In this document: piece by piece, positions 55,101 to 62,672 of the stretch
How the letters are laid out: the number at the start of each line of letters is the position of its first letter
Numbering within the stretch: the first letter of the stretch is position 1
Source of the DNA: Acidobacteriota bacterium
Lineage (GTDB): Bacteria > Acidobacteriota > Blastocatellia > Pyrinomonadales > Pyrinomonadaceae
Direction of reading: 5' to 3'
Length of the DNA stretch: 64,000 bases
NCBI GenBank assembly: GCA_016718135.1
Contig: JADKEF010000017.1
Span: 248,001 to 312,000, forward strand
Program-made: the position numbers and the translations under genes
Notes under the pieces: model-generated
Database searches by the model: none
What the model was told of the DNA's origin: nothing
Seen by the model: the letters and a program-made list of their open reading frames with translations, nothing else

Positions 55101-55436
55101 CTGCAGAAGTTCCCGTTCCAACGCCTCAAGATCGACCGCTCGTTCATCAATATTATGGACAAGGACGAAAAGAGCGGTGCGATCGTCAAGACAATTCTGA
55201 TGCTCGGCGAGAATCTCGGCCTCGAGGTCGTCGCCGAAGGGATCGAGACCGTCGGCCAGCTGGAAAAACTCCGCAGCCTCGGCTGCACAAAGGCTCAGGG
55301 CTATCTCTTTTCCCGCCCGATCGACAGCGAAGCTGCTGAACAATTCCTCGACAACGGAGCGAACGTCTTCGACGACAACCCATCGCTGCAATTGCATAGC
55401 CCCAGCCCCATGATCGAGGTCGCCGACGTGCAGTAA
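52110..55436 (+). CDS. Multi-PAS diguanylate cyclase/phosphodiesterase (GGDEF-EAL)
   Basis: About 1108 residues from MAEIRKKNKAK (52110); the frame opens earlier over the PhyH start region. It holds five PAS domains (about 35-140, 165-275, 285-400, 410-520, 535-650; the third and fourth are close duplicates, e.g. YRQLFEDANDIIYVHD and YRDLFENANDLIYTHD), a GGDEF domain with an intact active site (RLGGDEFTILL, about residue 737), and an EAL domain with EALIRWRHP, EVTEST, DDFGTGYSSLSYL and AEGIE all present. Both catalytic domains look active, so it could make and/or break c-di-GMP under PAS-sensed control. No transmembrane helix; it is cytoplasmic. Confidence 0.93.
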   Translation: MAEIRKKNKAKIDVTRVGNIGLSGDALDADAYRSFIENLPVMFYAVSPQAPHTPIYISPTFEQFGYPIKDWMTESDIWDRVIHVDDRENVLNNTREAMRRGESVDYEYRVVCKNGEIVWVRDRSCFIKDQHGNKLCWQGVILDITPRIKAKQEVNRRERLYQTLAAHLRRSSVLLFDKQLRFTLAEGNRLATGRYTKEDLENKCMDEVFPPDVVEQWKPLYERALAGEDISFEHSGEDGFFQVDLQPIRDENGEIFAGMIMWEDISERKQAEDALKESENRYRQLFEDANDIIYVHDLSGNYVSINKAAERIFGYTKEEALKLNMAQIAVPEHLKRVQRQLAKKVAGDTTQTVYEVDCIRKDGVRITLEVNSSIILKDGEPIAVQGIARDITDRKHSEEMIRKNEERYRDLFENANDLIYTHDLHGNFTSLNRAGEKITGYSREETVKMHIAQVVAPEFLEGAKTMTARKLEEDRPTTYELEIIRKDGQRVPLELSTRLIVSDGLPVGVQGVGRDITERRQAEASMHNTLSLFTSTFESTADGIIVMSLDQQIVTANQKFVEMWGVDEQIMKSKDGKRLVKFVTGQVKNSEDFRRQLQETYADEHGTFTELLELKDGRIFERYSQPQYLEGKPVGRVACFRDITERTQAEERLRHYALHDTLTDLPNRVSFMDHLHRAVERSVGNEHAHFAVLFLDLDRFKVINDSLGHAVGDKLLIGIAERLASCIRPGDVVARLGGDEFTILLNRSGEPSEVAKVAERLQAKISEPFKLDNYEVFTTASIGIVVSSNVTRSAEDFLRDADAAMYRAKESGKARYEVFDREMHVRNMNLLQVETDLRHAVERNEFEVLYQPIVDITTGRADEFEALIRWRHPVHGLVNPNEFITVAEETGLIIPIGRWILEESCRQVAEWQSRFERPLSVSVNLSAKQLMHPNLTGQVENILLDAGIHSSQLKLEVTESTVMEHSDRSLKVLSELDKLGVALSTDDFGTGYSSLSYLQKFPFQRLKIDRSFINIMDKDEKSGAIVKTILMLGENLGLEVVAEGIETVGQLEKLRSLGCTKAQGYLFSRPIDSEAAEQFLDNGANVFDDNPSLQLHSPSPMIEVADVQ

Positions 55437-55870
55437 TGCTAGACGTCCCAGGAATTCGAGAAAGTTATTTATCCGTGTCATTAGCTTCTAGCCGCTAGCG
55501 ATTTCTCACGTCCCAGAGTTTATTTCTTCAAAGATCCAGATCCCTATTGGTAATGTGTCGGCGGCACGTCCCAGGATTTTTTTGCGTCTTCTTTGCGTCC
55601 TTGGCGGCCTTTGCGGGAGACATCCGGAATTTTCACGCAAAGCTCGCTAAGGTCGCGAAGGAAGACGCGAAGAAGAACGTCCCAGAAATGGCGGTGAGCC
55701 GCGTCCCAGGTTTGGTGGAGTTTCGTATGAGGTGAGGTTACGTCCCTGACTCGTGTCGGTGCATGCGATGCCCTTACTTCGTGCGGGCTTCTGAAACAAA
55801 GTGTCCGGCGATGCACCTCCAGAAATCGTACGTCCCAGGATCGTTCGTCCCAGAAAGGTCGCCGCTTCGT
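55437..55870. repeat. Mosaic of dispersed repeats separated by CGTCCCAG octamers
   Basis: Seven exact CGTCCCAG octamers (55444, 55509, 55567, 55678, 55702, 55831, 55846) and a variant CGTCCCTG (55741) divide the stretch into unrelated blocks: a CGCAAAGACGC-type microrepeat (55575-55677) and a block (55749-55830) matching the 6085-6139 hairpin repeat. The minus-strand view of each joint is CTGGGACGT. It has no supportable gene of its own, although a minus-strand frame reads into it. Confidence 0.8.
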
Positions 55871-56099
55871 GCCAGCCAACCGGTTCGTCTTCCAACAGTT
55901 TGAGATAGTCGAACGGCTCGTCAGCCGTTCCACGGAAGCGGGGATTGAGCGTGTACATCGCTCCGTCTCCGAACCGGCTCGTCATCAGCGTTGCGCAGAC
56001 GCTGTCGACGAAACGCAGTCTTTCGTCTTCCTGGAATGCGGGAAGTTTGAACGTTGGTTGTTGCGAAGTGGTGAAACGTTGTGGGCGGTTCATGTTCAT
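55647..56099 (-). CDS. Hypothetical protein whose C-terminal half is repeat-derived
   Basis: 150 residues. The first ~85 (RPQRFTTSQQPTFKLPAFQEDERLRFVDSVCATL ... DYLKLLEDEPVGWHEAATFLGRTI) look like an ordinary soluble protein; the rest (PARSKGIACTDTSQGRN, NLGRGSPPFLGRSSSRL) is translated from the CGTCCCAG mosaic and hairpin repeat, which repeats GR..LGR. Its true stop may have been lost to repeat insertion. No family recognised. It is the only coding candidate in the 857-base gap between the GGDEF-EAL and S9 genes. Confidence 0.4.
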   Translation of the reverse strand: MNMNRPQRFTTSQQPTFKLPAFQEDERLRFVDSVCATLMTSRFGDGAMYTLNPRFRGTADEPFDYLKLLEDEPVGWHEAATFLGRTILGRTISGGASPDTLFQKPARSKGIACTDTSQGRNLTSYETPPNLGRGSPPFLGRSSSRLPSRP

Positions 56100-56114
56100 A
56101 TCGCGAACATAACA

Positions 56115-56212
56115 CCAAAACCGTCCGGCGTATATAACGATCCGCCGCTAACGCCGATAATGTAACATTCCGCCGATAATGTAGCGATCCGCCGCTATCG
56201 CCGCTATTTCCG
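56115..56212. repeat. CGATCCGCCGCTA direct repeats
   Basis: Two copies of GATCCGCCGCTAnCGCCG (about 56139 and 56188) separated by CATTCCGCCGATAATGTAG-type words, an irregular direct repeat upstream (right) of the mosaic. No gene. Confidence 0.55.
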
Positions 56213-56237
56213 ATACTGATCGATCAAAATCGAAAAA

Positions 56238-56263
56238 GGGTAGCGGAAAAAACTCCGCTACCC
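56238..56263 (-). terminator. Intrinsic terminator of the S9 peptidase gene
   Basis: GGGTAGCGGA (56238-56247) and TCCGCTACCC (56254-56263), ten pairs. On the minus strand it is followed by TTTTT, 31 bases after the S9 stop. Confidence 0.9.
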
Positions 56264-56293
56264 GCTAGTTACTACCTAAATACTGCAGTCCTT

Positions 56294-58729
56294 TTATTGG
56301 ATTCCGCCAACCGTTCTGGGAGCGGGCTTAGCTGGTTTCACGTACTTATCCATCCAATTCACCATCTCGTAGAGAGTATGCTCAGTCGATTCGCGTGCCG
56401 AGTAGCCGTGCGATTCGTGCGGGAGCATTACGAGACGTGCGGTGCCGCCATTGCCGCTGATGGCGGCGTAGAGGCGTTCGGACTGGATCGGGAACGTTCC
56501 CTGATTGTTGTCGGCTTCGCCGTGGATGAGCAGGATCGGTTCGTTGATCTTGTTTGCGTAAAAGAAGGGCGAGACGTCGGTGTAGATCTTTGTCGCCTCC
56601 CAGAAATTACGCGTCTCATCCTGAAAACCGAACGGCGTGAGCGTTCGATTGTAGGCACCGCTACGTGCTATTCCGGCACGGAACAGATCGCTGTGAGCGA
56701 GCAGATTCGCCGTCATGAACGCCCCGTAACTGTGTCCGCCGACGCCGATGCGGTCGCGGTCGACCACGCCCATTTCGACTGCCTTATCGATCGCTGCTTT
56801 TGCCGAATCGACCACTTGCTTCACAAATGTGTCGTTCTTCGTCTCAGGCGGCCCAACGATCGGCATCGAAACGTTGTCCATGATCGCGTAGCCGCTCATG
56901 AGCAGGAAGAGATGCGATATTCCGCCGATCTGCGTGAAGCGATTCGTCGAGCCCGACACCTGGCCGGCCAGCGAACCATCCGTAAAACTCTCGGGATACG
57001 CCCAAACGAGCGCCGGCAAGCGTGTTCCTTCCTTGTAATTCGGCGGTAAATACAGCGTGAACGATAGATCGACGCCGTCCGCACGTTTGTAGGTGACACG
57101 CTGCTTCTTGATGCCGCGAAGCTGCGGTGCGGGGTCTTTGAAATCCGTCACCTGCCTGTAAGCCAACGCCGTGCAGATCTGGCCCGCGGGGCAAACCTGG
57201 CGGATAAAGAGGTTCGACGGCTCGAGCAGCGACTCTTTGCGGGTGAAAAAGTTCATCCCGTTGTCGTCCATCATCCCGGCGAACGTCTCGTACTCTTCCG
57301 TGCCCGCACGCCAGATCTCTTCGGTCTTCATCGTCTTGAGATTCATCCGGCGGAAAAACGGTCGATCGCCCTGGGGCGAAGCTCCGGTACCGGTCATGAA
57401 GATCTCGTCGCCGTTCTGTCGAATAAGGCTGACACCGTTCGGCTGTATTCGTGTGACCGGCTGGCCGATGTCGTTGTATCGGTCGTTGATATTCAGATCG
57501 GAGATGAGTTTGGCGTTGGCCGGATTGCGATAATCCGTCATAAAGATGCGCCGTTTCTGCGTGTCGCGGTTGAAATCGAAGTAGAGCATCAGTCCGTCCT
57601 TTTCACCAAACGAACGGCCCTGGAAACGGTGCTCTGTCTTAAGGATCTCGACCGGCTGGCCGTTGAACGGAGCCGCGAGCTTCATCAATTTGTCACGGTG
57701 CGTCGCCTTATTGCGAGGATCGCCGCCGTCGAGTGCCTCTGTCCACGACAATGTCGAACCTTCGATCGGTATCCACTGGTAACCACGCGGCCCGGTCGGC
57801 ACGCCTTGCGTCGGCAGGGCATCGAGAAGCGGAATGTCGCGCAATTTCTGTACGAGTTTGCCGTTCGCATCCCATATCTCGGCTACTTTCGGGAACCGCG
57901 ACGCCGGAAAAAGGTACGAAAACGGCCGCACGATCCGCGACGCGTAAATGTATTTGCCATCCGGCGAGACCACAGCATTGTCAAAGATCGCGGGCGAGCC
58001 GATATTCTTTACTTTTCCATCGACGCCGATCATCGCAAGCTGCGACGTGGCGTAATATTCGTACAGCTTCTCGTCGTTCGGCGTCTTGAGCAGATCCTGA
58101 ACGGTAGCGATCGCACCGCGGCGGCCGCTCGTCTCCTGAATATTCGGCTCGGACGGCACGAGATTGGTATACGCCGGAGCCGGGCCGCGGCCTGCGGGAA
58201 TGGTGAAGGCAGAAACGTGTGTCGAGCCTTCCCAACCGAATCCGCCAAAGGCACCATTTATGAGAACGTTATTGACCTTACGTGCACGTGCGGTCGCGAC
58301 ATCTACGAACCACAGCTCGATACCGTTTGCTGTGATATTGCTCATGGCAATGTGCTTGCCATCCGGCGACCACTGCACGCCGGAGATCTTCGCACCGACA
58401 GGAAGCGAAACCTTAGTCTCCTTGCCGTCCGCTACGTTCTTTAGCGTAAGGCTTACCGAATAACCCTGAAGATGCGGGCCGTTAGTGGTCGGATTGACAC
58501 GCGTGCCCGCCAATCTCAGCATCGGCTGCGCCAGATCAGCGATCGGCGGATATCTGTTCGGCGTTAGCAGCGCGATCTTGTCGCGAGATGGCGAGATCGA
58601 TGTGCCCGGGATCGCCGGAGCATCAAGCACGTCCATGATCTCTTTAGGCGGTTTTTTGTAGCTGCCCTGGGCAAACGACAGCACGGGCAGAAAGACCAAT
58701 AAAGCAAGCAATACGATTCGCGTTCTCAT
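56294..58729 (-). CDS. Secreted prolyl-oligopeptidase-family serine peptidase (S9, glutamyl-endopeptidase-like)
   Basis: An 811-residue two-domain peptidase with a signal peptide (IVLLALLVFLPVLSFAQG), an N-terminal beta-propeller half (about 30-560) and a C-terminal alpha/beta-hydrolase half with the triad: Ser in GVGGHSYGAFMTANLL (about 667), Asp in LLIHGEADNNQG (about 733) and His in MLPHESHGYSA (about 773). The architecture and propeller details resemble S9D glutamyl endopeptidases. It cleaves oligopeptides outside the cytoplasm. It is 21 bases downstream of the class-A-beta-lactamase-like gene. Confidence 0.9.
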   Translation of the reverse strand: MRTRIVLLALLVFLPVLSFAQGSYKKPPKEIMDVLDAPAIPGTSISPSRDKIALLTPNRYPPIADLAQPMLRLAGTRVNPTTNGPHLQGYSVSLTLKNVADGKETKVSLPVGAKISGVQWSPDGKHIAMSNITANGIELWFVDVATARARKVNNVLINGAFGGFGWEGSTHVSAFTIPAGRGPAPAYTNLVPSEPNIQETSGRRGAIATVQDLLKTPNDEKLYEYYATSQLAMIGVDGKVKNIGSPAIFDNAVVSPDGKYIYASRIVRPFSYLFPASRFPKVAEIWDANGKLVQKLRDIPLLDALPTQGVPTGPRGYQWIPIEGSTLSWTEALDGGDPRNKATHRDKLMKLAAPFNGQPVEILKTEHRFQGRSFGEKDGLMLYFDFNRDTQKRRIFMTDYRNPANAKLISDLNINDRYNDIGQPVTRIQPNGVSLIRQNGDEIFMTGTGASPQGDRPFFRRMNLKTMKTEEIWRAGTEEYETFAGMMDDNGMNFFTRKESLLEPSNLFIRQVCPAGQICTALAYRQVTDFKDPAPQLRGIKKQRVTYKRADGVDLSFTLYLPPNYKEGTRLPALVWAYPESFTDGSLAGQVSGSTNRFTQIGGISHLFLLMSGYAIMDNVSMPIVGPPETKNDTFVKQVVDSAKAAIDKAVEMGVVDRDRIGVGGHSYGAFMTANLLAHSDLFRAGIARSGAYNRTLTPFGFQDETRNFWEATKIYTDVSPFFYANKINEPILLIHGEADNNQGTFPIQSERLYAAISGNGGTARLVMLPHESHGYSARESTEHTLYEMVNWMDKYVKPAKPAPRTVGGIQ

Positions 58730-58750
58730 GTTTATCTCCTCGAAAATAGG

Positions 58751-59755
58751 CTAGTTCTTCTTCATCCCATCCATCACCTTACCGACGATCGTCGGGATGA
58801 TATTTCTTTCGTTCGCGTGATTTTCGGTATAAACCGCTATCACGAATTTCAAACCGTCAGCGGTCTCAACATAGGCGGCATCGTGTCGTGTTTTACTTGT
58901 CCAACCTGCTTTCGACCAAAGCTTGATGTCGCGAATATTGTTATCAATAAAATATTTACCAGTAAAACCGTTGTTCTGATCGTCGCCGTCTGCCGCCTTG
59001 CCGAACGGATCTCGTTTCATCAGGTCCATCATTCGCGCCGTCCGCTCGGGCGTGTTCAAGTTTCCGGTAACGATCTCTGCCATCAGACGCGCGGTGGCGT
59101 TGGTGGTGATCATGTTGCGGTTCTGGCCTTTGTAATTTCGCGACTGCTGCTCGATGCCGTAGGCGTCCTCGCAGAATGTTTTTTGGTTGACGTTGATGTT
59201 CGTGTAGCCCATTGACGAGAACCAGCGGTTGACGCGGTTGCGTTTGTATTGCCACGCCTCAAAATCTCTCTGCGGCATCTCGGCTCCGCTCGCGGTGTTG
59301 GTCAATACGTCAAGAATATATTGCGTTGCCTCGTTCGAAGAATCGACGATCATGTCCTTGAGCCCACGCTGCAGTTCGATCGTCATCGTCACTTTCTTGT
59401 CTTCAAGCTGACGCTCCAGAGCGGCCATATAAAACATCTTGACTACGCTGGCGGGGTAGATCGGGACTTCGCCGCGATACTCCGCCCAGTTGAATTTGGT
59501 GGCGTCACGAAGGTCGATCACCGTGACGGCGAAGTCGGACGCCTTCAAATTTCGAGCTCCGAACTTCTGCATCGCTTCGGCCACTGCCGTATCGACGATG
59601 CTTTTCAGCGCCGGAGACGCGGTCATCTTTGGAGCCTTATAAGACTTTGGCTTAACGATCTCGACCTTACTTGCTCCAGATTGAGCGGACACAAGCGCGG
59701 CGAGGCAGCAAACGAGCGTCAGACTGGCGACGATTCTACTTAAAGACATTTTCAT
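58751..59755 (-). CDS. Class A beta-lactamase-like serine hydrolase
   Basis: A 334-residue secreted protein with a signal peptide (IVASLTLVCCLAALVSAQ) and the penicillin-recognising order: SxxK in PASVVKMFYMAAL (about residue 103), SSNEATQYIL (SxN-like, about 139) and KAGWTSKTRHDAAYVET (KxG, about 280). The canonical class A omega-loop glutamate motif is not obvious, so it may be a related peptidase or transpeptidase rather than a true beta-lactamase. It is first of a two-gene unit with the S9 peptidase. Confidence 0.8.
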   Translation of the reverse strand: MKMSLSRIVASLTLVCCLAALVSAQSGASKVEIVKPKSYKAPKMTASPALKSIVDTAVAEAMQKFGARNLKASDFAVTVIDLRDATKFNWAEYRGEVPIYPASVVKMFYMAALERQLEDKKVTMTIELQRGLKDMIVDSSNEATQYILDVLTNTASGAEMPQRDFEAWQYKRNRVNRWFSSMGYTNINVNQKTFCEDAYGIEQQSRNYKGQNRNMITTNATARLMAEIVTGNLNTPERTARMMDLMKRDPFGKAADGDDQNNGFTGKYFIDNNIRDIKLWSKAGWTSKTRHDAAYVETADGLKFVIAVYTENHANERNIIPTIVGKVMDGMKKN

Positions 59756-59842
59756 TCCCTGTGTTATCTTTTACGGACAGCGGTTTTCAAATTATAGACG
59801 AATTCCGCCGAACGAAAAAGCTCTCCTCACAGACAGACGAAA

Positions 59843-61156
59843 ATGAGCGAAGAAAAACTTGTTCGCGGGCTCGGGCGTTGGGATTTTACGGCGGTCGTGG
59901 TCAATACCATAATCGGTGCCGGCATCTTTGGATTGCCTGCGAAGGTCTATGCGCAGATCGGGGCGTATAGTCTGTTGGCGTTCGTGCTGTGTGCATTGAT
60001 AGTCGGATTGATCGTGCTGTGTTATGCCGAGGTGGCTAGTCGCTTCACCGCGACTGGCGGCCCGTATCTATATGCGAGAGAGGCATTTGGCTCGATGGTC
60101 GGATTTGAGGTCGGTTGGCTTTATTGGATCGTCCGCGTCGCCACCTTTGCCGCAAACTGCAATCTGCTCGTCACATATCTCGGCTTTTTTATTCCCGGAG
60201 CTAACGAAGGTGCAATGCGGATCGCCCTCGTCAGCCTCGTCGTTTTAGTAATAACGATCGTAAATCTCCTCGGCATCCGCGAGTCATCTGTGATGACGAA
60301 CATCTTCACCGTCGGCAAACTCGTGCCGTTATTCATCTTCGCCGTCGTGGGCATGTTCTTCATCTCGCCGAGCAATTTCAATTTTGACGCGGTGCCACAG
60401 TACTCCGGATTCTCAAGCGCGGTGCTGCTGCTCATTTACGCATTCGTCGGCTTCGAAGCGTCGGTCGTGCTAGCAGGTGAAACAAAAGATACAGGCAGAA
60501 CGATCCCTTTCGGCCTGATCGTCGGCCTTCTGATCGTCGCCGCGTTTTACATTGTCATTCAGATCGTAAGCATCGGAACTCTGCCGGGCCTCGCTACTTC
60601 CGAGCGGCCGATCGCCGATGCAGCAAGCGTCTTCCTCGGCCCGTTCGGCGCCGCGTTCATAACAGTCGGAGCGTTGATATCGATCTTCGGAAATCTAAAC
60701 GTCGGCGTGCTAGCCTCGACCCGAATGCTCTATGCCATGAGCGAACAACGGGACCTACCCGCGGTTTTCGAGCGAACGCATGAGCGATTCAAAACTCCAT
60801 ACGTCGCGATCATCGCAACGGCGATAGTTATTCTCGTGCTCACGATCCAATCGTCATTCCTCACCGCCGTTGCCATCGCGACGATCACGCGGCTTCTGGT
60901 TTACGCGACGACGTGTCTCGCTCTGCCAATATTTCGTAGTCGAAAAGACATTCCGGCTGCACCTTTTTCAGTTCCGCTTGGTGTCGGAGCCGCAGTTTTG
61001 TCTATCCTCTTAATAATTTGGCTATTAACGAACGTTGATTTTGCTAAGGAAGGCCTTGCGATCCTGGTCGCAGCGGTGATCGGATTGATTATTTTTGCAG
61101 GTTTCCGGCTGTTTGGCCGTTCTCAAAATAACGCATCAGGCGGAACGGAGGAATGA
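59843..61156 (+). CDS. Amino-acid permease (APC superfamily)
   Basis: A 437-residue transporter with about twelve membrane segments. The N-terminal GLGRWDFTAVVVNTIIGAGIFGLP is the unwound TM1 substrate region of APC transporters; LLIYAFVGFEASVVLAGETKDTGRTIPFG is the conserved TM6 block, and ERTHERFKTPYVAII is a typical cytoplasmic loop. Specificity is unknown (amino acids, polyamines). It is divergent from the serine hydrolase and overlaps the start of the 17-residue-repeat gene. Confidence 0.9.
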   Translation: MSEEKLVRGLGRWDFTAVVVNTIIGAGIFGLPAKVYAQIGAYSLLAFVLCALIVGLIVLCYAEVASRFTATGGPYLYAREAFGSMVGFEVGWLYWIVRVATFAANCNLLVTYLGFFIPGANEGAMRIALVSLVVLVITIVNLLGIRESSVMTNIFTVGKLVPLFIFAVVGMFFISPSNFNFDAVPQYSGFSSAVLLLIYAFVGFEASVVLAGETKDTGRTIPFGLIVGLLIVAAFYIVIQIVSIGTLPGLATSERPIADAASVFLGPFGAAFITVGALISIFGNLNVGVLASTRMLYAMSEQRDLPAVFERTHERFKTPYVAIIATAIVILVLTIQSSFLTAVAIATITRLLVYATTCLALPIFRSRKDIPAAPFSVPLGVGAAVLSILLIIWLLTNVDFAKEGLAILVAAVIGLIIFAGFRLFGRSQNNASGGTEE

Positions 61157-61575
61157 TGAGAAAAATTAGCCTTATTTTAGTAACTTTAGCGGCTTTCGCG
61201 GTCACTGCATTTTCACAAACGGTCGAGGACAGCAGTCGTAGAACGATCGGCTATATTTCATCCGGCGGCACCGTCGAAGACTCTAGCCGTCGCACGCTCG
61301 GATACATAAGTTCAAGTGGAACTATCGAAGACAGCAGCCGTCGCACGCTCGGATATCTCACCAAGAACGGCACTGTCGAAGACTCAAGCCGCCGCACACT
61401 CGGCTACATCACCGACAACGGAACAGTTGAAAACTCAAGCCGTTCGACGCTCGGATATGTGAGTTCGAGCGGAACGGTCGAGGACAGTTCGCGACGAACA
61501 AAGGGCTATGCTAAAGATGTAAATCAGAAGCACGCCGCGATATTTTTCTTCTTTTTCTTTGGGAAAGGAAATTAG
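61156..61575 (+). CDS. Secreted 17-residue-repeat protein (five-fold beta-flower-like)
   Basis: 139 residues: a signal peptide (LILVTLAAFAVTAFSQ), then six tandem 17-residue units of the form TVEDSSRRTLGYISSSG, ending KGYAKDVNQKHAAIFFFFFFGKGN with a run of six Phe. The GT(V/I)EDS..TLGY..(S/N)G pattern is like the Bacteroidota five-fold 'beta-flower' small secreted proteins, whose function is unknown; assignment is by eye. Start ATG at 61156 has GGAGG four bases upstream and overlaps the permease TGA; an ATG one codon earlier is possible. It is translationally coupled to the permease. Confidence 0.7.
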   Translation: MRKISLILVTLAAFAVTAFSQTVEDSSRRTIGYISSGGTVEDSSRRTLGYISSSGTIEDSSRRTLGYLTKNGTVEDSSRRTLGYITDNGTVENSSRSTLGYVSSSGTVEDSSRRTKGYAKDVNQKHAAIFFFFFFGKGN

Positions 61576-61576
61576 G

Positions 61577-62617
61577 TTATTTGAACACGCCGCCGCCGAG
61601 AATATTCTCTTGAATATACGCGATCGTATCCTGCAAGGTTTCCTGCGGATCACGCGGATCGAAGCCTAGCTCTTCCTTGGCCTTCGTCGAATCGAAATAC
61701 CAAAAATACTCAGCCTGCTCGACCTCGTTCGGCATTACGGGCGATTGCTTGCCCCAATTCTTATAGAGCGAACTGATCATACTCGAACCAGCCATCGCCA
61801 GCTTCTTTGGAACCTTCAGCATCGGAGCAGATACGCCCGACAAACGCTCAAGCCGCCCGAAAAACTGTTCGAAGGTCATGTTCTCTGCACCGAGAAGATA
61901 CTTTTCCTGATGCTTCCCCTTTTCAAGGGCCGAGATAAATGCGGCTGCAGCGTCACGCACATCAACAAAATTCAAACCACCGCTCGGGCTGTAAGGTATT
62001 TTTTTACCGAGGAAATCGAGGACAGGCTTTGTCGAGCTCAGCCGATCATCATCGGGGCCGAGGAGAAGCGATGGATTCATTATCACAAGCCGCTGGCCCT
62101 CGCCTTTAAAATTCTCGATCGCTGTACGCTCCTGATAATACTTCGAAGCGTAATATGCCCAGCGAGTCAGGATCTCGATCGGCTGCGGAAACGTCTCGTC
62201 AACTATGGTCGCATCCTCACTGACCGCGATCGTCCCGCTCGATGAAGCCAGGATCATCGTCTCAACACCAGCCTCTGTCGCAGCCTCGCACAAGAGTCGC
62301 GTACCCTCGAGATGGATCTTATTCATCGACGCCGCGTCGTCATTGTCCCGCGAGACCTTGCCGGCGAGATGGAAGATCGCCGAGACGTTCTTACATGCCT
62401 TAGCAACATCGTCCGCGTTCGTCACCGAACCCTCGACAGCCTTCACGCCCGCGTCCTTCATCCACTCAGGCACACGCGAGGCCATCACTTTCAGATTCTT
62501 TTCACCGGCCGCGAGAAATTGACGCACGATGTGCGTACCAAGAAAACCCGTTCCGCCAGTAATTAGTATCCTCTTTTCGGTCTTGTCCGTTTTTGCGATT
62601 GCTTTTGATTTGGCCAT
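61577..62617 (-). CDS. NAD(P)-dependent epimerase/dehydratase (extended SDR)
   Basis: 346 residues, with a ~15-residue Lys-rich start (MAKSKAIAKTDKTEKR), then a Rossmann ILITGGTGFLGTHIVRQF, a GSVTNADDVAKA segment, HLAGKVSRDND, a Ser in ASSSGTI, and YxxxK in WAYYASKYYQER. The layout resembles dihydroflavonol-4-reductase/NSDHL and hopanoid-associated sugar epimerase families. Substrate unknown. Convergent with the repeat-protein gene (a one-base gap). Confidence 0.85.
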   Translation of the reverse strand: MAKSKAIAKTDKTEKRILITGGTGFLGTHIVRQFLAAGEKNLKVMASRVPEWMKDAGVKAVEGSVTNADDVAKACKNVSAIFHLAGKVSRDNDDAASMNKIHLEGTRLLCEAATEAGVETMILASSSGTIAVSEDATIVDETFPQPIEILTRWAYYASKYYQERTAIENFKGEGQRLVIMNPSLLLGPDDDRLSSTKPVLDFLGKKIPYSPSGGLNFVDVRDAAAAFISALEKGKHQEKYLLGAENMTFEQFFGRLERLSGVSAPMLKVPKKLAMAGSSMISSLYKNWGKQSPVMPNEVEQAEYFWYFDSTKAKEELGFDPRDPQETLQDTIAYIQENILGGGVFK

Positions 62618-62639
62618 ATCTATTCAGCCGACGACATCA

Positions 62640-62672
62640 CCGAATTCTACTTCTCGGTGCTCTCTGTGGCTA
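62640..62672. repeat. Microrepeat at the epimerase/mannosidase boundary
   Basis: TTCTCGGTGCTCTCTGTGGCTAATTC (about 62651-62676) is of the same CTCTGnG-rich type as the strings at 27360-27440 and 55575-55677, and forms the end of the GH47 gene. Confidence 0.45.

Noticed and set aside
55444..55853. CGTCCCAG octamers as a CRISPR array
   Set aside because: Repeats are only eight bases, spacing is irregular (16-111 bases) and blocks between them are dispersed repeats, with no cas genes nearby.
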